Below are positions 7,730 to 16,091 of a DNA stretch of 23,541 nt, in pieces. Within the stretch, counting starts at the first letter, position 1; every line of letters starts with the position of its first letter. The translations under genes and the position numbers were made by a program. The notes beneath the pieces are model-generated. The model worked only from the letters and a program-made list of their open reading frames with translations, made no database searches and was not told where the DNA came from. Source of the DNA: a virus; the IMG/VR virus record IMGVR_UViG_3300046001_001298, positions 1 to 23,541 of that record, one strand, 5' to 3'.

Positions 7730-7783
7730 TTTTTAGAGATTGTTTTTCATAGTAGAAGTGCCTCTCATTTGGGAGGCATTTTT
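7730..7783 (+). ncRNA. Possible ~55-nt RNA between promoter and terminator
   Basis: A consensus promoter (7694-7724) is followed by 50-55 bases and then an intrinsic terminator. The transcript would be an AT-rich single-stranded 5' part followed by the terminator hairpin. It contains no ORF of note. No known RNA family is recognised, and only the promoter-terminator spacing supports it. Confidence 0.3.
7756..7783 (+). terminator. Intrinsic terminator of the HNH cassette
   Basis: TGCCTCTC (7759-7766) pairs with GGGAGGCA (7771-7778) around an ATTT tetraloop; seven of the eight pairs are Watson-Crick and one is U-G. Five T follow at 7779-7783. The T-run overlaps the stop codon of the convergent tape-measure gene. 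In the minus direction the hairpin has no T-run, so it stops only plus-strand transcripts and keeps them from running antisense through the tail genes. Confidence 0.85.
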
Positions 7784-9647
7784 ATATTATCGTACTTTGG
7801 CTGTATATTCCATCAACCTTTCTTAAACTACTTCTTATATCTGTTTCTGTTACAAAAACTTTAGTTGCAGGTTGTGATGTTGGTTCGTTTGTAGTTTGAC
7901 TTCCACGAATATTGGGAGGCTGTACTGAACCACCGCCACCACCTGCTGAACCGCCTCCACCACTTGAACCTTTAGCACCGCCTATTGTAGTTGCTGCTAC
8001 TTGTGCTATGCCTAAACCTGCTCTTATGTTTGCTAATGTTTTAAATGTTGTTTTAATAGCAGTACCACCATCGGGCAATAATGACCATGCAGGATTAGCA
8101 TTGTAGGCTGAAACCTCTCTTTGACGATTGATTAATATTCCTGCTATTGCTGCACCTTTCTCAACTGCTAATGCTGCTATTGCAACTGCTTTATTTTTTC
8201 CTGCTAATTGACCTAATAAGTCTGCGGTCTGATTTGCTATCCCTAACTTAGCATCTTGAATAGATTGTGTTGCTGCTATTTCTGCATCTGCTAAATCTTT
8301 TATTCTTTCTTTTTCTTTTTCGTCTTTTTCTTTTTGGTCTTCTTTAGCTTTTTCGTCTTTCTCTTTTTTCTTTTCGGCTGCCTCTAATCTAAACTTTTCA
8401 TTCAATGCGGCTGCATCCTTTTCAAAGTTTTCTCTAATTAGTTTCTGAGCATCTAAATCTCCCTTTAATAGTTCTTGTTTCTTTTCAGCCTCTTTTTGCA
8501 ACTCCATCAATTCTAATTCAAATTGAGTTTTGCCTCTTAATCTTTTTGCCTCTTCTTCGTCTGCAACTATTTTTTTTAATTCCTCTTGATGTTTCTTTTC
8601 CTCTTCTGCCTTTTTATCGTTTGCCTCTTTTTTCTTTTTAGCAGCATCCTCACTTGCCTTTTTATCCTTTTCTGCACCATCTTTTATTCTTGTTGTTTCC
8701 TCAGCATCTAATACCCTTATGGCTTGTACCATTTCATTGTAGGCTTTTATTTCATCTTGAGTTGCACCCTTTTTAAACGCTGCTATTTTTAAAGTTTCTA
8801 AGTCATTAAATAATAGTTTTCTTTTAGCTAAGTATAACTCTCTTGCACTTGCACCATTAGCCTCCATCAACTCTATTTCGTCTTTCATTTGTTGACTTCT
8901 AACTGCCCTTTGTTTTGCTGCGGTTTCCTCTTGTCTTTCAGCCTCAGAACTTATGCCTACAAAGTCCATGACTGCATTTTTAACCTTAGTAAATAAATCG
9001 CCTAATACTGAAAGGTCAGGCAAGAACCCTAATACTACCTTTTTAATCTTATCAAAGTTTGCAATCAATAAACCAACTGCTGCAACTATTAAACCGATAC
9101 CTAATGCTGCCCCTGCAATCCTCATTAACTTTAAAGCGCCTGTACTTGTACCAACTGCTGCTGCATATCGTGTTTGAACAAAGGTTAATACTTTTGTCTT
9201 AGCAGTATTCAAAGCCACCATAGCAGCACTATCTCCTTGTAAGGTAGCGTTTACTTGTTGTAGTCCATTTAATAAAGCGGTTGCCCCTTGTAACTTAACT
9301 AAGGTTTTCTGTAAATCTTCATTTTCAGAACCAAACAAAGCCATAGCACCCTGAGCCGCAGCAAATCCACCTACTATGCCCGTTGCCATATCTCCAAAAC
9401 CTTTTAACACTACATCCGCCCCATCGGTTGCTAAAGCCTTAACACGATTGTTTACATCGATAATAGTATCGGATAATTTACCTGCCCTTGCAGTTGCCTC
9501 ATCAAATGCTTTACCCGTTAAACTGCCACTTGCTAATTCATTCTTTAACTCCCTTAATTCCTGTTTGAGTGTTTTTGTTTTTTCGGCTGCTTTGCCTACG
9601 GAGTCCCCTCCCTTTATATCTACCGTTAATTGTACATTCTTTGCCAT
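7782..9647 (-). CDS. Tail tape measure protein (621 aa)
   Basis: This protein sets tail length and is ejected with DNA. The N-terminus has a K/E-rich helix (AEKTKTLKQELRELKNELAS), an Ala/Gly-rich hydrophobic region and one membrane-type helix at about 177-197 (AGAALGIGLIVAAVGLLIAN). Residues 235-450 are a long charged coiled coil with KKK/EEEK runs. Residues 555-575 are a Gly/Ser linker, followed by a short C-terminal domain. At about 0.15 nm per residue, a rule known for tape measures, the tail would be roughly 90 nm. The gene overlaps the hub gene by TAATG. It lies after the hub gene, whereas siphophages usually have it before. Confidence 0.88.
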   Translation of the reverse strand: MAKNVQLTVDIKGGDSVGKAAEKTKTLKQELRELKNELASGSLTGKAFDEATARAGKLSDTIIDVNNRVKALATDGADVVLKGFGDMATGIVGGFAAAQGAMALFGSENEDLQKTLVKLQGATALLNGLQQVNATLQGDSAAMVALNTAKTKVLTFVQTRYAAAVGTSTGALKLMRIAGAALGIGLIVAAVGLLIANFDKIKKVVLGFLPDLSVLGDLFTKVKNAVMDFVGISSEAERQEETAAKQRAVRSQQMKDEIELMEANGASARELYLAKRKLLFNDLETLKIAAFKKGATQDEIKAYNEMVQAIRVLDAEETTRIKDGAEKDKKASEDAAKKKKEANDKKAEEEKKHQEELKKIVADEEEAKRLRGKTQFELELMELQKEAEKKQELLKGDLDAQKLIRENFEKDAAALNEKFRLEAAEKKKEKDEKAKEDQKEKDEKEKERIKDLADAEIAATQSIQDAKLGIANQTADLLGQLAGKNKAVAIAALAVEKGAAIAGILINRQREVSAYNANPAWSLLPDGGTAIKTTFKTLANIRAGLGIAQVAATTIGGAKGSSGGGGSAGGGGGSVQPPNIRGSQTTNEPTSQPATKVFVTETDIRSSLRKVDGIYSQSTII

Positions 9648-12265
9648 TATCTTATTTTAATTATAATTCCACCATCCATTAAATATTCATGTGTATTATT
9701 GCCTGAAAATTCTTCAAATAAAGTACCATCAAAATTATTGATTATTACTTTGTGTGATGTATTTATGTGTTTAACAATATACAATTTGCCCGTGTTCAAA
9801 TCAGGGTCAGGCATTGTAATAGTTAAGTTTCCTGCGGTTGTATCAGCGAATAAATAAATTGGACTACCCTCACCACCTGTAAGTATTAAATCAGTTGAAG
9901 TAGTTAAGTATCTATATTGTAACATTACTAAGTTGTCCTTATCGGGAGGCAAATATGTAATACCACCACCTGTTAATACATTTGACCTTAACACTAAATC
10001 CCCTCCTTTTACTCTATCATTAAGGTTGCCCGTTTCATGATACAAATCAGGATTAGTTCCCCATGCACCTGACCCTCTGCCACCTCTTGTTGTTCCGTTT
10101 GATTTAGCAACCGCATCAATAGGGGTTAATTTTAAAAAAGTACACTTAGTGGTTTCTTTGCCATTGTAGTCACTCATTTCATACAATCGATAGTGATTAC
10201 CATCTATTTCATAAATCGGTCTTAAACTTAAATTGTGAACATCAAACGGGGTTAAGTTGACATAGCACTCTAGCATCTTACTATTTTTATTATTAACTTC
10301 TTCTAATCCTCTTTTGTGAAACTTATTATAAAGTCCTTGATTAGATACTACTACTTGTCCGTTTTCATTTGTGTAAAATACTTCCTGAGGAGTTGCAAAA
10401 CATAAATCATTATTTGGGTCAGTTGTATTGTCAAATGTTGAAAGGCTTGGATAAGTTAATCGGGTTGTTCTATTCGTGCCTATTCCATCATCTCCAAAGT
10501 CCCAAGCATCACCCGTTAATAATCCATTATAGTACATTATCTTAGGCTTACTCTTATCGTTCCTTACACCTTTATTTTCTTCGTCTTTTAAATCAGTTGC
10601 TAAAGGTCTATATTGTCCTTGTTTCGGGTCTGAGTTCTTAGCCACTACCATAAGACTAAAAGGTATTTTAACTTCTTTAGTCCCTTGTAAGAAATCGTTT
10701 TGAACATCTACATTAACATCTCCAAAGACTCTGCCATTTCTTTGATTGTAAAGGTTGTTATAATAGTCCTTATCTAAATCGTAAGTGAAGTTAAAAAACT
10801 TTTCTTTCGCCCCTCCGATTGGTTTAATTGTAAACTCTTTATTGTAATCTATTTTGTAAGTCCAATCAATTATTTCTGAGGTATAGTAGTTATCTCTCGG
10901 TTCAATCAAGTATGTAAGGTAGCCTCCTGAGTTCGGGTCGTTTGCTCTAAAGTAATAAGGTTCAATGTACATATTAAACATCTTAACTAATCCCATAACG
11001 AAATCCTTTTGAGTCATTTCAGAACTTAGTAAACTATTGACATTGATAGTATCTCCTAATCCGTAATCCTTAGTTAAAAATATATCAAATCTTGAACTAT
11101 CTATTGAAACCTCAGTACCTCCTGCTTGGTTTTTTACTACCCATTTATAATTAGTACCACTTGTTAATAGTTGTCCTATCTTTTCGTTTTGTACGTTTAT
11201 TTGTATTGAGGCATTGTTTGCTAAGCTACTTGTTAAAACGTGTTGATGTGTTATAACCCCTGCAATAACATTACTTGATGTTACTAATAATACACTAAAT
11301 AAAAACACACTACCACTTGGTAAAGTACTACCACTTACATTCTTTAAAACAGGGTTTAAGTTTAATACTATGTCATAGTCTGCAGTTACATCTACATTTA
11401 AAATACCCGTTGTATCGTCATATTGACTTAATCCATCTTGTTCTACTACATCAAATATAATATCATTGTTTGTGTATAAATTAAAGGTACTACCACTAGT
11501 AGTAAAAGGGAATAACCCACTTGTTGTAATTGAATAAGCACAAAGACTATTTGATATTTCAGTATCAGTTCTTACCATGCCATTGCTATTACCTTTATAA
11601 ACTAACTTCTTAAAGGTATCAGTATTAATAAAGTCTGAGTAATATCTAAAATCAGCCTCTTCCCAAATCTTATCCCATAAAGTCTTTACAAAAAACCAAA
11701 GGTCATAATCCGATACTTTCCAATAATCTGCTATTTGAATAGTGTTTACTATTACATCTGTTTGCCTCCCGTTCTTTACTTGAGGATAAACATATCCACT
11801 TGCATTAGTCCAACTTGATGCTATTTGTGATTGAGTATAAACATGGTCAAGTGCTGACAAATCCAAATCGGACATCTTCCTACCCTCAATACTTTTAAAG
11901 AAGTCAGCGTTCTCTCCGTAGATAATTAGTTCATATTCGATTAACTCTTTAGTCTTATTAATATTTACTAATTGACAATAACCCGTAATAACAGGTAATG
12001 AGTCTTCATAGTATGTTGCCTTTACTTTTTTAGTTGGATTGTAAAACGGGTCAAACTGAACATTACTTGATATAAACATTGAGGCATCAAAGTACCCGCT
12101 AAATACTTGATTGTTTACTCTACTACTTGGCAGGATAATTGACTTGGTAAAATGCGACTTCCTTTGGTTAGGGTCTTGAACATCGTAAACGGATTTCGTA
12201 ACGGGTACTAAATCCTCATCCATCAATTCAATCTGATACTCTCCTATTTCTAATATTCTATCCAT
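9647..12265 (-). CDS. Tail hub / baseplate-like structural protein (872 aa)
   Basis: The N-terminus (ELMDEDLVPVTKSVYDV, then KSHFTKSIILPSSRVNNQVF) is typical of large tail-tip proteins in Bacteroidetes phages, in which a strained FTKS-IPGT-like segment is conserved. Residues about 50-480 are beta-rich, and a central region holds PRDNYYTSEIIDWTYKIDYN. The last 75 residues (ITMPDPDLNTGKLYIVKHIN) resemble the distal receptor-binding end of fibres. I infer a tail-tip or baseplate protein, possibly carrying host recognition. It is coupled by TAATG overlaps to both neighbours. Confidence 0.7.
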   Translation of the reverse strand: MDRILEIGEYQIELMDEDLVPVTKSVYDVQDPNQRKSHFTKSIILPSSRVNNQVFSGYFDASMFISSNVQFDPFYNPTKKVKATYYEDSLPVITGYCQLVNINKTKELIEYELIIYGENADFFKSIEGRKMSDLDLSALDHVYTQSQIASSWTNASGYVYPQVKNGRQTDVIVNTIQIADYWKVSDYDLWFFVKTLWDKIWEEADFRYYSDFINTDTFKKLVYKGNSNGMVRTDTEISNSLCAYSITTSGLFPFTTSGSTFNLYTNNDIIFDVVEQDGLSQYDDTTGILNVDVTADYDIVLNLNPVLKNVSGSTLPSGSVFLFSVLLVTSSNVIAGVITHQHVLTSSLANNASIQINVQNEKIGQLLTSGTNYKWVVKNQAGGTEVSIDSSRFDIFLTKDYGLGDTINVNSLLSSEMTQKDFVMGLVKMFNMYIEPYYFRANDPNSGGYLTYLIEPRDNYYTSEIIDWTYKIDYNKEFTIKPIGGAKEKFFNFTYDLDKDYYNNLYNQRNGRVFGDVNVDVQNDFLQGTKEVKIPFSLMVVAKNSDPKQGQYRPLATDLKDEENKGVRNDKSKPKIMYYNGLLTGDAWDFGDDGIGTNRTTRLTYPSLSTFDNTTDPNNDLCFATPQEVFYTNENGQVVVSNQGLYNKFHKRGLEEVNNKNSKMLECYVNLTPFDVHNLSLRPIYEIDGNHYRLYEMSDYNGKETTKCTFLKLTPIDAVAKSNGTTRGGRGSGAWGTNPDLYHETGNLNDRVKGGDLVLRSNVLTGGGITYLPPDKDNLVMLQYRYLTTSTDLILTGGEGSPIYLFADTTAGNLTITMPDPDLNTGKLYIVKHINTSHKVIINNFDGTLFEEFSGNNTHEYLMDGGIIIKIR

Positions 12266-13494
12266 TAAAATCTTTGTCTATAAGATGCGTTGGTGAATTG
12301 AACATCTATCTCTTCAATGAACATTCCATCTTTGCGGGTGTCCTTATTAGTGTACGAACTTGTACTTATCTTAATAGGATAAAGTTTGCCATTCTGAAAG
12401 ATAAACGCTAAAGGGGATTTAATCATCTCAGCAATCCATTGACTCTCTATCGTGCTAATATAGTCTGTTCTTAATTTGATTGTACTCTCTATTCGTGTAT
12501 TGAACGCAGTATCGCCTGTTTCGTAACTTGAACGGACAAAACTATTACTTACTACTGCACCACCTTGCTTAAGGTAGAAGTCTTTTGTAACTTGATATGA
12601 CTTATCGTTTGCAAAGTTAAAATTATAAGCATCAAACCTACCTACTTTGTTTAACCAAAATATTCTTACAGGTGTGTACTTGTAACAATCTCTATCTATT
12701 TGAAAAGTCACTAACTCACTCTGAGCAGTGTTAGCAGCGTTCAATGCTTGTATGGTGTACTTATCTACTGCATCGGTTATTATCGGTTGTGTGCCACTTG
12801 CTAAGGTCTGAGAGTTTAAACTTGCAGTCCCTACTTGACAACTTAAAAACATTTCACTTGTTGTTGAGGTATTGGCAAATGAATTTGTAATTACATAAGT
12901 GCCGATTAAAGAACCACCAAACCCATAAGTTTTAATCTCTAACTTACTAAATGATGTTGATAGTTTATCTTGCATCATACCTAATTCAAAGAAATCATTT
13001 GAACCTATCCTGATTGAACCACCTCGCAACCCTGTTAAAAAATACTTATTTGCAAAGGCATCTATTACATAGTCACGAATATAATCAGTCTTAAATGTAT
13101 CTTCATACTCAAATGCAGTATTGACCGCTATTAAGGTATTACTATTGCTTGGACTTCCACTAGCTACATTGGTGTTAGTTGTTCCGGACAACTCAGCAAA
13201 CTGAATATAGAACTCTTTAAAAACATTAGCTGCCTTATAGATGCCTGTGGTGTTGTTTACTATTCCTGTGATGTCATAGCTAACTTGGTTCTGAATAGTA
13301 CGCTGTGCATCAAAGTGCGCCTTATCTCCATAGATTGATTTAGGTTTAACGTACTGAGCTATTGCACTACCCGATACAATAGGTTTAATCTGATAACTAA
13401 ATATCGGTTGCGTATTATTTGTATCAACTAAGAAGTCAATATGATTAAATGCCGATACTAAACCGCTCGGTTGTTGATTGATTGTAATTGCCAC
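12265..13494 (-). CDS. Tail structural protein, distal-tail-like (409 aa)
   Basis: A beta-rich protein with a conserved-looking FWLNKVGRFDAYNFNF motif at about residues 280-295, seen in tail proteins upstream of the hub in Bacteroidetes phages. The start codon is GTG at 13494 (MAITINQQPS); no better ATG is nearby. A consensus promoter at 13534-13505 ends about 10 bases before the GTG, so the mRNA would have almost no leader. The gene overlaps the hub gene by TAATG. Function is inferred from position and motif. Confidence 0.6.
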   Translation of the reverse strand: MAITINQQPSGLVSAFNHIDFLVDTNNTQPIFSYQIKPIVSGSAIAQYVKPKSIYGDKAHFDAQRTIQNQVSYDITGIVNNTTGIYKAANVFKEFYIQFAELSGTTNTNVASGSPSNSNTLIAVNTAFEYEDTFKTDYIRDYVIDAFANKYFLTGLRGGSIRIGSNDFFELGMMQDKLSTSFSKLEIKTYGFGGSLIGTYVITNSFANTSTTSEMFLSCQVGTASLNSQTLASGTQPIITDAVDKYTIQALNAANTAQSELVTFQIDRDCYKYTPVRIFWLNKVGRFDAYNFNFANDKSYQVTKDFYLKQGGAVVSNSFVRSSYETGDTAFNTRIESTIKLRTDYISTIESQWIAEMIKSPLAFIFQNGKLYPIKISTSSYTNKDTRKDGMFIEEIDVQFTNASYRQRF

Positions 13495-13496
13495 AA

Positions 13497-13531
13497 CTAT
13501 AAAACAAAGTTAATAATGTTTTATTGCTACT
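13497..13531 (-). repeat. Upstream element copy A (before the 409-aa tail gene)
   Basis: On the minus strand this copy reads AGCAATAAAACATTATTAAC followed by TTTGTTTTATAG. It closely matches copy B at 14728-14758, with only a few substitutions and short indels. The two copies share the AGCAATAAA start and the TTTGTTTTATA core, and each ends a few bases before a start codon. It includes the -7 box of the promoter described at 13505-13534. Confidence 0.6.
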
Positions 13532-13534
13532 CAA
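13505..13534 (-). promoter_or_regulatory. Bacteroidetes-type promoter before the 409-aa tail gene
   Basis: On the minus strand TTG, a 19-base spacer and TAACTTTG fit the consensus. The start site would fall near 13498, only a few bases before the GTG codon at 13494. This suggests a very short leader for the tail mRNA. Confidence 0.55.
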
Positions 13535-14057
13535 TAGTTAAGGTCAAATTAATATCCTCCCCTAAAACCTCCTCAAGTCTTGCAGCTAAGTCGTTAAAGG
13601 CTGCCTCATTAAATGTTGGTTTCCAAAATGGTTTCTGTTTGATACCTTTTTGTTTAATAGCATAAGCCATACCTATTGCTGCCTTTTCTTTTTTAGGTAT
13701 TGTTACCTTTTTGCCTCCACCACTTGGTACTATTCCATATCTCGGTATGTAATCTTCTAAATTCTTAATCATGTCCCTACTTGGAAACGGAGTCTTGAAT
13801 GAAAACACTCCACTATTTTGAACTCTGTTTTTTAAACCTTTAACACCCTCGTCTATAAATATGTAATAATCGTTAGCAGTAAAACCTATGCCAATATTTA
13901 ATCCCTCAACTTTTAATTCGGTGGTTTGTATTGATTGATTTAAAGGACTTGTATAAGGTATAGCCTGAGACTTCAATAAGTCCTTAGCGTTGTCTATTCT
14001 ACCTTGTGACCATTCAGCAAGTACTTCTGCAATTTTCTCTGTTATTTCTGCACTCAT
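13527..14057 (-). CDS. HK97 gp10-like tail-completion protein (176 aa)
   Basis: The pattern IFIDEGVKGLKNR, followed by FSFKTPFPSRDMIKNLEDYI and IAYAIKQKGIKQKPFW near the C-terminus, matches gp10-like tail-completion/neck proteins of siphophages. These form a ring at the head-tail junction or tail terminator. The gene starts by ATGA overlap at the end of the frameshifted reading frame of the preceding gene. The assignment is by motif recall, so moderate. Confidence 0.6.
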   Translation of the reverse strand: MSAEITEKIAEVLAEWSQGRIDNAKDLLKSQAIPYTSPLNQSIQTTELKVEGLNIGIGFTANDYYIFIDEGVKGLKNRVQNSGVFSFKTPFPSRDMIKNLEDYIPRYGIVPSGGGKKVTIPKKEKAAIGMAYAIKQKGIKQKPFWKPTFNEAAFNDLAARLEEVLGEDINLTLTIE

Positions 14058-14724
14058 TTTATATCCGTTTTAAATATATCAACATCTTTCAAGTATGCCA
14101 TGTGATTAAGGAACTCAAATATAGGTGTCTTAAATATTTCATTCCTTTTTTCAAAGCCTACCATTTTTATTATTACATCGTACCAACCCCATTTTAGGCT
14201 AAACCAAGTACTAACTCCTCCTCCTGAAAATAGCTTGGCATATCGTGATGAAATTTCAGCATAACAGCGCAAAAAAAAACTGCAATCGGATAAGCAACCT
14301 CAATACTTAAATCGTTTTGAAACTCATTTGCCCTATCCATTATATCCCTTTCATCTGTGCATAAGGTTGCTAATATCAAATGTACATTCTCAATTATCTT
14401 ATCGGGGTCTTGTGTTAAAGTACCCATGCTTACCCATTGCTCAACATTCCAATGATGTACTTGTTGAGTAACCTTGTAAACCTTACCATTCAATTCAAAC
14501 TCTTTTACCCACTCATTGTCTTTCATCTCAGCATCGATTAAGAATTGATATTTAGCCAATCGTTTATCAAAGTCTTTAACGAGCCATTGACTTGATAAGG
14601 TCTTAGGTACACCCTCAAATATGTCAAGTATAGCCATGCCTACTTCATAAGCGTTACCATCAAAGTGTTTAAATGCTGATTGTAGTTTTTGGAATTGTAG
14701 TATTGTTACGTCTTTAAATGTCAT
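14054..14724 (-). CDS. Predicted -1 frameshifted long form of the tail assembly chaperone-like gene (223 aa)
   Basis: A T9 run (minus strand, 14279-14271) gives a perfect T TTT TTT slippery heptamer in the zero frame, between codons for F150 and F151. A -1 slip bypasses the zero-frame stop and adds 72 residues (LRCYAEISSRYAKLF...). The added segment ends in FKTPIFEFLNHMAYLKDVDI. The -1 frame has no ATG at its start, only a TTG inside the T-run, so a slip explains it better than a separate gene. The short (G) and long (GT) forms are the well-known arrangement in lambda-type tails. Confidence 0.65.
14194..14724 (-). CDS. Tail assembly chaperone-like protein, short form (176 aa)
   Basis: A helical protein with MTFKDVTILQFQKLQSAFKH at the start, then WVKEFELNGKVYKVTQQVHH and NVHLILATLCTDE. 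It resembles the tail-chaperone proteins found before the tape measure in Bacteroidetes siphophages, which bind the tape measure during tail building. Here the tape measure is about 4.5 kb further on. The reading frame contains the T9 slippery run at codons 149-151 and stops 25 codons later. Copy B of an upstream repeat lies before its ATG. Confidence 0.65.
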   Translation of the reverse strand: MTFKDVTILQFQKLQSAFKHFDGNAYEVGMAILDIFEGVPKTLSSQWLVKDFDKRLAKYQFLIDAEMKDNEWVKEFELNGKVYKVTQQVHHWNVEQWVSMGTLTQDPDKIIENVHLILATLCTDERDIMDRANEFQNDLSIEVAYPIAVFFCAVMLKFHHDMPSYFQEEELVLGLA

Positions 14725-14727
14725 CTA

Positions 14728-14758
14728 TTATAAAACAAATTTAATTAATGTTTATTGC
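14728..14758 (-). repeat. Upstream element copy B (before the tail chaperone gene)
   Basis: On the minus strand this copy reads AGCAATAAACATTAATTAAA followed by TTTGTTTTATAA, closely like copy A at 13497-13531. It has a TAAATTTG box, but no TTG at the expected -33 distance. A looser third variant (TTAATTGTTTAATAGATG) precedes the protease gene near 7039-7056. Confidence 0.55.
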
Positions 14759-14928
14759 TTAGCTTTTTTAATTAGCAAACAAAACTGAAACCCTAATAAT
14801 ACTATGTTGATGTTTAAAAAATATAATAACGAATTAATTGAAAATCTAAAATACATAACACTCCATAAACTTAATACATAGTTTATCATTAAAGTGACTT
14901 TTGGTTTTTTATATTTAATTATTCTCAT
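14752..14928 (-). CDS. Small membrane protein (58 aa) after terL
   Basis: The ATG overlaps the terL stop as TAATG, and TAA is at 14754-14752. The product has a basic N-terminus (MRIIKYKKPK), then two hydrophobic stretches at about 11-27 and 33-53, and a basic end (KKAKQ). This two-helix layout with charged ends is compatible with a small phage membrane protein, and a holin is one speculative possibility. No homologue is recognised. The AT-rich DNA could make a chance hydrophobic ORF, but the exact coupling supports it. Confidence 0.55.
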   Translation of the reverse strand: MRIIKYKKPKVTLMINYVLSLWSVMYFRFSINSLLYFLNINIVLLGFQFCLLIKKAKQ

Positions 14929-16091
14929 TACCTTAAATGATACTTGCCATAGTTAGGACTTACTATCACATGACTAAGGATATAACGTACGCTGTCACAT
15001 AAATGGTTTTGAAAGTCTATTGGTTCGTTTAATATAGTTCCGTTTCTATCCGTTTTCCAAACATAACCCCTAAACTCTTTAATTAAGTTAGTTGACCGCT
15101 TAGTAATATGTATTCTTTCAAGTGCTTGTATCTTTTGTATGCCATTTATTATTGAGTCCTTACCCTTAACACATGGTGTTGCATTTATTCCGTATGACCT
15201 TAAATCTGCTATTGATTTCGGTTCGGCTGAGTCACATACTACTAACCCACCATAAGGCTTTAAAATGTCTGCTATTGCTTTATTACTTAATTCTTTTTGA
15301 TAGGCTATTTCATCTAAGATAAATTCATTGTTCCATTTATAAACCATTACTATTGCAGTTGGGTCATTCGAATAACCGAAATCGCAGCCAATCCCGATAT
15401 ACTTAGCCTCTTGAGGAACATTGTCTATTTGATGCCAATTAGTGAAGATAGTACCTTGTACTTGACCTATCTCGCCTAATCCGTAAACCCTATACCAATT
15501 ATCCCAATAGTCCGATGTCTTTGCCTTTTCTTTTGCACGTTCAATAAAGTCTATTGCAGTTTTTGGGGCAGCCTCATTATCTTTGTATGTTAGTGTAATG
15601 TAATCAACATTTGTATCATTCATTAATTCAGCATGAAACCAAAACTCTCGGGTAGGATTCCAATCTAAAAATACTGATTGTTTAGTCCTCATTGCTAATT
15701 CTGTATAAGCATGGAAACTTACATTATTACACTCATTAATATAAAGCCTATCACGTCTTGCACCCCTTAACTTACTATCGATGTCAGCACTAAAAAATTC
15801 AATATAAGAACCATTTGCAAATGTGTACTTAAAGTCAGTAGCGTTCCATCTATTTTCAAACCATCTACCTGTTGACATCATAATCTTTTTAAAGTCTTTT
15901 ATTGCCCCTCTCTTTAAATGAGGTATCGATTCAGCAACAATACTTATTTCTGTATTAGGGTGCTTTGTTGCATAGTCTATTTCAATAGGTATTATACCAA
16001 ATGTCTTACCCGCACTTGAACCGCCTTGCACTCCTTTTATAAACTTATCAAGTTTAAGTAATTTATTTATTGAGGTAGTCCGTACAAACAT
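14928..16091 (-). CDS. terL: Terminase large subunit (387 aa)
   Basis: This is the motor ATPase and nuclease that packages and cuts the genome. The ATPase Walker A is GGSSAGKT at residues 23-30, and the Walker B end is RLYINE with E120. The nuclease acidic residues appear as GCDFGYSNDP (D237), VCDSAEP (D287) and HLCDSVRY (D366). All expected residues are present and the length fits the smaller terminases of this group. The ATG at 16091 lies 25 bases inside the upstream HNH gene. The gene is separated from terS by that HNH insertion. Confidence 0.96.
   Translation of the reverse strand: MFVRTTSINKLLKLDKFIKGVQGGSSAGKTFGIIPIEIDYATKHPNTEISIVAESIPHLKRGAIKDFKKIMMSTGRWFENRWNATDFKYTFANGSYIEFFSADIDSKLRGARRDRLYINECNNVSFHAYTELAMRTKQSVFLDWNPTREFWFHAELMNDTNVDYITLTYKDNEAAPKTAIDFIERAKEKAKTSDYWDNWYRVYGLGEIGQVQGTIFTNWHQIDNVPQEAKYIGIGCDFGYSNDPTAIVMVYKWNNEFILDEIAYQKELSNKAIADILKPYGGLVVCDSAEPKSIADLRSYGINATPCVKGKDSIINGIQKIQALERIHITKRSTNLIKEFRGYVWKTDRNGTILNEPIDFQNHLCDSVRYILSHVIVSPNYGKYHLR

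Noticed and set aside
7782-9647. Plus-strand ORFs of 64, 74 and 94 residues inside the tape-measure gene
   Set aside because: They are antisense shadows within a long coding frame with a clear tape-measure layout and have no promoter.
14054-14272. Stand-alone 72-residue gene
   Set aside because: Its only start is a TTG inside a T9 run and it overlaps the preceding gene by 79 bases; a -1 frameshift extension explains it better.
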